From NCBI GenBank assembly GCA_007258455.2, contig VDFB02270651.1, forward strand, positions 704,469,360-704,533,359: 64,000 nt of DNA, in the 5' to 3' direction. The notes under the pieces were generated by a model. It made no database searches. It was not told where the DNA came from and worked only from the letters and a program-made list of their open reading frames with translations. Made by a program: the position numbers and the translations under genes. Each line of letters begins with the position of its first letter. Positions within the stretch are counted from its first letter, which is position 1. Source of the stretch: Sequoia sempervirens. Taxonomy: Eukaryota; Streptophyta; Pinopsida; Cupressales; Cupressaceae. Of the stretch, positions 57,881 through 64,000 are shown piece after piece.

Positions 57881-59811
57881 ACTGTCATAGTACCTTGTTA
57901 GTGCAATAAGCAAGAAGGGATGAAAGAGAAGAAGTCATTTCAACAAGACACAAGATGATAAAAAATGAAAATGATGATGATTACTTGCCAAGGAGTTGGG
58001 ATTTTCAAAGGGCCAATTTCCTTATGTTTGATAACACACATGGTATGATGCATCAAGGTATAGAAAACTAGGATGGCATTGTACCTAGTGTGATGGAATT
58101 TGACTTGACAAGCAGATAGGAGTATCCTTGTTCACACCCAACATACAAAAACCTTGCTAGGATGCACTTCAGAAGTTTCAAACACCTCATACCAAAACAC
58201 GGAAAGGTAAACCTATCAATGCAATAGTCAACAAGTTGTCCAAAACCTCCTCCATACATACCTAACAAAGCAAGTATTTGCCAAGGTTATATTACAAGAA
58301 CATCCAACAAGCACATTAGACACAAGATAATGATCGTTTCCCCCATTCCTATTTCTCTAAATCCTCTTGTTCGGATATCATCGAGAAGTCCTTGGAATGA
58401 GTGCAATAAGTTAAGTCAAAAGATAAAGACAAAGTAAACAAACAAGATGATACATTCTTCAATACCACTAACCAAAAGGGGATTTGTTTTAGAGGATAAG
58501 AACCGAAACTATTGCCAAAAGATAATTCCCATTGTAGGAAGGATTAATCCTAGGACATGGTAGTGGATGGCGACACGTCATTTCATTTATCCAAAGCATT
58601 CTAAATGATGATTGATATGGGAACAACTTAGATGATAGGTTATCGACACAAAGAGTTGACCAACTTGTTTACGCACTGACTTAGACCTGAGACTTTAACG
58701 CTTTGAGTTTTCACTTTTAACCTGCTAGACTTGTTTTTGATTATCTTACCAAAGATTGAGGATGACAATCATTTATTACGAATGATGTTATTGCGGGTGC
58801 AAGTGAGATGAGACAAATGGGTTTTTTCAAATATTTGGATGTTTTTCATCTTTTGAGATGTTTTGAGGCTATTTTTGGTATTTTTGAGATTTTGCAAATG
58901 TTTTGATTTTTTTATTTTCCAATGTTTTGGGGTTTTCTGAGATTTTGACCAAGAGACTAACCTAAAGACCTATCCTAGGGGCCTCAGGGGCTGATCAATA
59001 GATTAGCCTTTCCTACATTATACACACAAAGACCACGTAGTTTGAATGACGACCTTGACTGATTTACAGATTATGATATACATGATGAGATGTTAGTTTA
59101 TTATGATGGACGCCTAAAGGACTGACCTAAGTGTCTCGAGGGATGATCAAGGATCAATATTGCCTATGTTCAAAGCTCAAAGATGACGTAGTTCGACAAG
59201 ACGGCTTCATTTTTGACTTTTTGACTAACCTTTTGACCTATTTTTGGGATTTTGATATGTTTTGAATGTTTTTGGATTTTTTGATTTGAGGATTTAAAGA
59301 ACATTCATGAATCTAATCCGATGAGAACATTCCCCCAGCATGATGAAATAGACTACTCCGATAAAGGCAAGACAAGCTGACCTTGAGGATGGGCCGAGAA
59401 GTACTAGGAGGCATCATAATATAGATATAGGACCAAGCTATGATGCAGATGCGGGTGGATGAGTGATGGATGGAGATCCGACTATGATGGATGGTGGAAA
59501 CACTATGGATGGATGATGCAGAACAAGCCGTAAAGATCTTGGTGGATGCAAAGTGCTTATTTACACAAGGTGCCTGTTTGCTAGGATTTCACCAAGGTAC
59601 TTGCCCAAAGTGCCACTGAAGTGGTTTTCACTAGAGGATGATTTTTCTCTTTACTATTTTTGATCCTTTTTCTAATTTTTTTGGACTTTTTGCTTTTTTG
59701 ATTTTTTTGTTGCCACCAAGACACCTGTTTGCTAGGTTTTTGCCAAAGTAACCATTTTTTCAGGACATTTTCTGGTTTTTTGGATTTTTTTGGTTCTATA
59801 GCTTGAAAAAT
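57881..59811 (-). other. Element B region between variable tract and pol end
   Basis: No gene recognised. Two pairs of diverged repeats are seen: 58950-59070 with 59100-59230 (GACCTA..., GATCAA, GACGTAGTT) and 59565-59620 with 59713-59755 (CCTGTTTGCTAGG, GCCAAAGT). Plus-strand T-rich blocks (58850-58960, 59640-59800) are A-rich on the sense strand. Confidence 0.5.
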
Positions 59812-60990
59812 TTAGCCATAAAACTTTTTGAGATGAGAGCTATTCATGGGCTCTTGTAGAGGTTCCCCTTCGGGTGTTGATAACGGATATGCCCCTAACT
59901 TGTAACTTCTTGTGATAATGAATGGTCCCAACCAATTATGTTCAAATTTTCCTTTGCTGCTTGGGTTTGGGACATTTTTTTGATTCTCCTTTAATACCAG
60001 TTCTTCGACTTGGAAGGTCCTACTTCTGATTTTCTTATTGTAGCTCCTTTTGAGTCTATTCTGATAGAATTGCAAATGATCCAAAGCATCTATACGTCAC
60101 TCATCTAGTAGCTCCAACTCGTTTAATCTTGATACTTGGTACTCTTCATCTGTGATGAGGTTTTCCAGTGATATCCTGAGTGATGGGATCTTGATTTCAA
60201 TAAGGAGTATTGCTTCTGATCCATAGACTAGGGAGAAAGGTGTGGCACCGGTGGGCATGCAGATGCTGGTTCGATAGGCATAGTGGGTGGGATTAAGCTA
60301 CAAATGCTAGTCATGACCTGCGTCATTGACTATTTTCTTGAGGATTTTTAGAATGTTCTTGTTTGTAGCTTCTTCTTGGCCATTTCCTTGGGGATAGTAT
60401 GGTGTGGAGAAGCAATGCTGGATTTTGAATTTTTTGCATAAGTCATGAACCTCTTGATTCTTAAATGGTGTTCCATTATCTAAGATAATGGCTTGTGGAA
60501 CACCATATCAGAAAATGAGATAGTTCAGGATGAACTTTGAAATCTGCTTCCTAGTTATATATGTCATGGGTATGGCTTCCACCCACTTAGTAAAGTACTC
60601 TATTATGGTTATGATGAATTTGTGGCCATTAGATGAAGTGGGCGTGATTTTTCCAATGAAATCAAGTCCCCACTGTGAAAAGGGCCATGGTGTGACGATG
60701 GGATGAATCTCTTGAGTTGGAGCATGGATGAGGTCCCCATGCTCCTAACATTGTAGACACCTTCTGGCATAGTCGTGTGCTTCTCTTTCCATTGTGGGCC
60801 AATAATACCCCATCCTCAGTAGTTTCTTGGCTATGGTCATTCCACTCAAGTGTCAACCACATATGTCGTTATGTACTTCAGTTAGAGCAGTTAATGCCTC
60901 CTTAGCATTTAAGCAGTGTAGTAGGGTTCCTTCTATGATTCTACGATATAGGGTATCTCCTAGGATGAAAAATATGTATGCATTTTTTTA
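59812..60990 (-). pseudogene. Element B integrase
   Basis: HHCC module: EVHNDICG, a TGA, HLSGMTIAKKLL, then RRCLQC (60890-60740). Core: WPFSQWGLDFIGKI (first Asp, about 60660-60690), ILDNGTPFKNQ (second Asp, about 60470-60490) and GNGQEEATNK (Glu, about 60380-60395), so the catalytic triad is complete. C-terminal part: YGSEAILLIEIKIPSL and, open at 60084-59812, RTFQVEELVLKENQKN, NWLGPFIITRSYKLGAYPLS and SHLKKFYG with the stop. Five or so stops break the frame, several where Trp or Gln is usual. No chromodomain is seen, as expected for Tat. Confidence 0.9.
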
Positions 60991-61156
60991 CAAAGGTTCA
61001 TTTTAGGTTTGAGGGTAAATCGGCAGGTATGACTCCTATTCGAAGGTATGTGTAAATATCGTGGTACCAAGGGTCACTAAGACCAATGATTTCACACACA
61101 AATTCTGATTCTGGTACCTCAAATGTGGGCACGAGAAGCTTCTCTATCAAGAATTC

Positions 61157-61693
61157 CTATTTTGGAACATTGTGGGGGATATCCAGTAAGGATCCAATTG
61201 TTTCCATTGTGTTTGCTACTATATTGTTGGTTCTAGGAATCTTCTCAAATGTAATTTTGATGAAGGATTCTTTGAGGGTCTCCACCAATTTCTCGTATGG
61301 AGTGAGCTTGTCGTCTTTGGTCTGGTATTCATCGTTCACTTGATTTATTATCAATTGAGAGTCTCTATATACTTTGAGAGCTATAATGTTCCACTGCACT
61401 GCTATTCTAAGACCTATGGTTAAAGCCTCATATTTTGCAATGTTGTTGGTGTAGGGAAATGCAAGTTTGTAGGACCTTGGTATGCAATCCCCCTGTGGGG
61501 TGATAAAGAAGATGCCAACTCTCGATCCATGTTGTGTGTATGAGCCATCAAAGTATAGTTTCCAGTGGTCCGCTACGTTGAGATTGAAAATATATTCATC
61601 AAGAAACTCTAAGACGAGAGGGTTCTCTGAATAGATTGGTGCTTCTGCAAGTTGATCTGAAATGACTTGGCCTTTGATTGCTTTCTGCTCCAC
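61157..61693 (-). pseudogene. Element B second RNase H (archaeal-type)
   Basis: Open for 178 codons: IKGQVISDQLAEAP, WKLYFDGSYTQHGSRVGIFF (Asp), NNIAKYEALTIGLRIA (Glu), VYRDSQLIINQV (third Asp kept, preceding Gly is Arg) and KDDKLTPYEKL. The fourth acidic position is lost: NIVANTMET where NKVADAMAT is normal (as in element A). Confidence 0.9.
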
Positions 61694-61699
61694 ATATTA

Positions 61700-61985
61700 G
61701 ATGTCATATTCTGATGGTATCATTACCCATTTTTCCATTCTTCCAGTGAGCATTTCTTTTGATAGTAAGTATTTAAGAGGGTCAATTTTGGTGATGAGTT
61801 TTATTTTGTGTGCCAACATGTAATGTCTGAATTTCTGCGAGGCATGCTTTCTCAATGAATGAATAGTTTAGCTCATGCCCAACCATTGTTCTGTTGATGT
61901 AATAGATAGCCCTTTCTATTCCATTTTCATCATGATGAGCTAGGAGAGCTCCAAGGGCTGCTTATGTTGCTGATACGTTGAGAAT
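61700..61985 (-). pseudogene. Element B RNase H (Ty3-type), decayed
   Basis: Between RT and the second RNase H. Fragments AALGALLAHHDENG, RAIYYINRTMVGHELNYSFIEKACLA and, in another frame, HKIKLITKIDPLKYLL-like and WKNG.MGNDTI pieces can be read. A stop (61968 region) and at least one frameshift break it. Confidence 0.7.
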
Positions 61986-62825
61986 TAATGGTTTTGTTGG
62001 GATTGGTGGCATTAAGACTGGTGGTGTCAGTAGATATTCTTTGATTTTGTTGAATGCCTCTTCACACTTGGTATCCCATTTGTATGCTACTCCTTTATGG
62101 AGTAGGTGAGAGTATGGGTTATGTTTGTCCGCTAATTGTACTATGAATCTTCGAATGGATTGGAGCCTGCCTTGTAGACCCCTCAATTGCTTTAATGTTT
62201 TTGGTGCCTCCATTTCAAGGATTGCTTTTACCTTAGTTGGATCTACCTCGATACCTCTCATTGATACTATATATCGTAGCAATTTTCCTAATTGTATGCC
62301 GAAGACACACTTCTTTGGGTTTAATCTAGCCTTGTACTCTTCCAGCCTGTCAAAGATGGCACTTGAGGTTGCTATATGATCTTTTCTCTTTTTGGACTTG
62401 GCTAGAATGTCATCAACATAATCCTCGACTGTCTTATGAGTCATGTCATGGAATATCAATGTCATGGCCCTTTGATATGTTGCTCCTGCATTCTTTAAGC
62501 CAAATGGCATCATATTCCAGCAGTAAGTCCCCCATGGACAAGTGAAAGCCATTTTATGTTGGTCCTCTTTAGCTATCATGATTTGATTGTACCCTGAGAA
62601 TCCATCCATTAGTGATAACATCTCATGTCTAGCTGTCATATCTATGATCATGTCAATGTTTGGAAGTGGGAAGTCATCTTTCAGACATGCTTTGTTCAAG
62701 TCTCTGAAGTCTATGCAGATTCTGATGTTCCCATTGGGTTTTGAAATAGGTACCAAGTTTGACACCCATTCTGGATAATCTATTAGTTGGATGAATCCTG
62801 CATCTAATAGATTTTTTAGCTCCAT
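61962..62825 (-). CDS. Element B reverse transcriptase, open 287 codons
   Basis: Remarkably open. GFIQLIDYPEWVSNLVPIS, IRICIDFRDLNKACLKDDFP, LSLMDGFSGYNQIMI (catalytic Asp), WGTYCWNMMPFGLKNAGATY, VEDYVDDILAKSKKRKDHI (YVDD at about 62409-62420), NPKKCVFGIQLGKLLRYIVS and LRGLQGRLQSIRRFI show a complete palm and connection region of a Ty3/gypsy reverse transcriptase. Changes such as ACLKDD (usually ACPKDD) hint at decay. The N-terminal link to the protease side is frameshifted near 62830-62940. Confidence 0.9.
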   Translation of the reverse strand: MELKNLLDAGFIQLIDYPEWVSNLVPISKPNGNIRICIDFRDLNKACLKDDFPLPNIDMIIDMTARHEMLSLMDGFSGYNQIMIAKEDQHKMAFTCPWGTYCWNMMPFGLKNAGATYQRAMTLIFHDMTHKTVEDYVDDILAKSKKRKDHIATSSAIFDRLEEYKARLNPKKCVFGIQLGKLLRYIVSMRGIEVDPTKVKAILEMEAPKTLKQLRGLQGRLQSIRRFIVQLADKHNPYSHLLHKGVAYKWDTKCEEAFNKIKEYLLTPPVLMPPIPTKPLILNVSAT

Positions 62826-62939
62826 TTTGACTAATAAGGTGATCTAAGGGTGCATTTTTTGATTTTTTTGTTAACAGGCTTTGCTTTTGGATATACTACT
62901 AAGTGGTGTACCAAGACCTCTGGATCAAACCAAGGCATG

Positions 62940-64000
62940 TCAGCATAGCTCCATGCAAAGTTTATATGTCTCTCTTAGGAAAGTTGCTAGGAGATCTTGC
63001 TCTTCTGATAGTGATGATTCTGCATAGAATGTGATATGGGGAGTTTCCTTTGTTCCTAGGTTGACCAGATTGCATTTTTCTGCCAAGACTGCTGACTTTT
63101 CTCGATGAAGAGCTCTGAAAGAAAGATTGAACCCCCCATCCTCAGGCACATCAGAGAGGTTTTCACTATTGGGTGTGTCCTTTCTTTTTAATTTTTTCTA
63201 GTCAGAGAGTGCCACCATGTGGTTTTTACTCAAGGACTTAGATATTATTCTTAATTTTTCACTTTTACGACTGAGGGATTCAATCATTTCCCCATAATAG
63301 GCATGTGTTTTTGGCTTGATTATGAACCCCGCTTTGTGATCCCCACCTAGAATGTTATCCCATAGTCCCATGAATTCTGAGAGTGCCTCATCATTTTTGA
63401 ATGTATCAAGAACTGGTGGTCCTCATTGGTCGTAGTCGATGAGTTGGGGATATACTAGGTGGATGTCATGATTTTGGTGGTCAGATTCAAAAGATAGGGT
63501 GCTAATCATGAAAAGAGTGGTATCCTCAAATAGCCTAGGTAAATTAGGTGTGGGATCCTCGTCATCATTACTATTACAGACATCGGTTATATCAAATGTA
63601 AATTTATTTATGATGCGACTTGTAGATGCTGGTAGGCGTAGTTCAGCTGCAGTTGGCTGAGGAGGATTATTAACCCTTCTAACTAGAGGACTTTGGCCAT
63701 GTATGGTTATACTCAGAGGGGTACATCCAAGGCCAAGATTTGTTATTGCTCATGTCTCTAGCATGATAGGTATTATAAACCCATTGTCATTTCTCCCAAG
63801 TCTTTGATTTCTGTCATAGCCCATTGCGAACATCATTTGTAGACCCTTTCTTTTGTCATCCATTGGTAAATCAACTACTAGTATTTCATCTTGATATAGC
63901 ATATGAGATGGATCTACCTCAATAACCTCTTGGTCAAGATCTCCCCAACTTGTAATGTTAGGATAGTCCTTAGGAGACGTTTGGGCTGTGGAGGCTTCAT
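62940..64000 (-). pseudogene. Element B protease-RT spacer with G-patch
   Basis: Minus strand from the window edge: SWGDLDQEVIEVDPSHMLY, then KGLQMMFAMGYDRNQRLGRN with GFIIPI (63850-63765), a G-patch, then a TGA, NLGLGCTPLSI, an acidic DITDVCNSNDDEDPTPNLP, and LVNLGTKETPHITFYAESSL (63060-62995), the normal lead-in to Ty3/gypsy RT. The protease itself lies beyond base 64000. Stops at several places. Confidence 0.7.

Larger units (their letters stand above)
52859..64000 (-). mobile_element. Element B: Ty3/gypsy Tat-lineage retrotransposon, partial
   Basis: Minus-strand element entering from the right edge: protease/G-patch region, reverse transcriptase, two RNase H domains and integrase (64000 to 59812), then a low-complexity tract, an antisense (plus-strand) PMD gene, a polypurine tract and the 3' LTR. 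The plan equals that of element A, but the sequences are well diverged, so these are two families or subfamilies. Its gag and own 5' LTR lie outside the window. Confidence 0.9.

Noticed and set aside
1..64000. tRNA, rRNA or other structured RNA genes
   Set aside because: No cloverleaf consensus boxes or rRNA segments were recognised on either strand by eye; primer-binding sites only mimic tRNA 3' ends.

Overview
This window looks like intergenic chromosomal DNA from a plant with a large, transposon-packed genome, most likely a gymnosperm (conifer-like). The reasons are AT-rich sequence, layer upon layer of nested LTR retrotransposons, Tat-lineage Ty3/gypsy elements with two RNase H domains, plant-only protein families (plant mobile domain, DYW-type PPR, CLASSY/DRD1-like SNF2), and no intact host gene. 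All families were named by eye from motifs; no database search was possible.

Layout. 1-4188: a 1,396-codon reading frame of unknown function kept in one frame but broken by 28 stops, 19 of them TAG. 4189-5698: promoter-like and LTR-like DNA. 5900-7845: a near-perfect head-to-head inverted repeat (arms about 940 bp, spacer about 70 bp) made from fragments of a CLASSY/DRD1-like SNF2 ATPase, the kind of remodeller that works in RNA-directed DNA methylation. 8136-8964: a solo LTR. 9659-33598: a three-level nest. A 5'-truncated LINE-like unit with an RVT_3-type RNase H is bracketed by a direct repeat of about 194 bp. It is split by a minus-strand Ty1/copia element (11120-33195), which is split in turn by a 16.2-kb plus-strand Ty3/gypsy Tat element, here called A (15006-31238, target duplication CCAAT).

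Element A carries gag, protease, a G-patch, reverse transcriptase, two RNase H domains and integrase on the plus strand, then a TCATT-rich tract, then a plant-mobile-domain (PMD) gene on the opposite strand before the 3' LTR. 33.6-45.8 kb is mostly unassigned, with CACTA-type ends, LTR boundaries and minisatellites. 45.9-46.8 kb holds remains of a DYW-type PPR gene. 47-49.6 kb holds a minisatellite and a broken plus-strand copia element. 49.6-64 kb is a second Tat-type element, B, on the minus strand and cut by the window edge. It also has an antisense PMD gene and a low-complexity tract between the converging genes. Its 3' LTR has a polypurine tract on one side and a primer-binding site on the other, as in tandem elements sharing an LTR.

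The most interesting points are: the SNF2 inverted repeat, which could form a hairpin RNA; the matching architecture of elements A and B (sense gag-pol, variable tract, antisense PMD, related leader motifs downstream of both starts); the bias of decay toward TAG stops, which fits loss of methylated cytosine at CAG; and a tandem duplication of the reverse transcriptase active site in element A.
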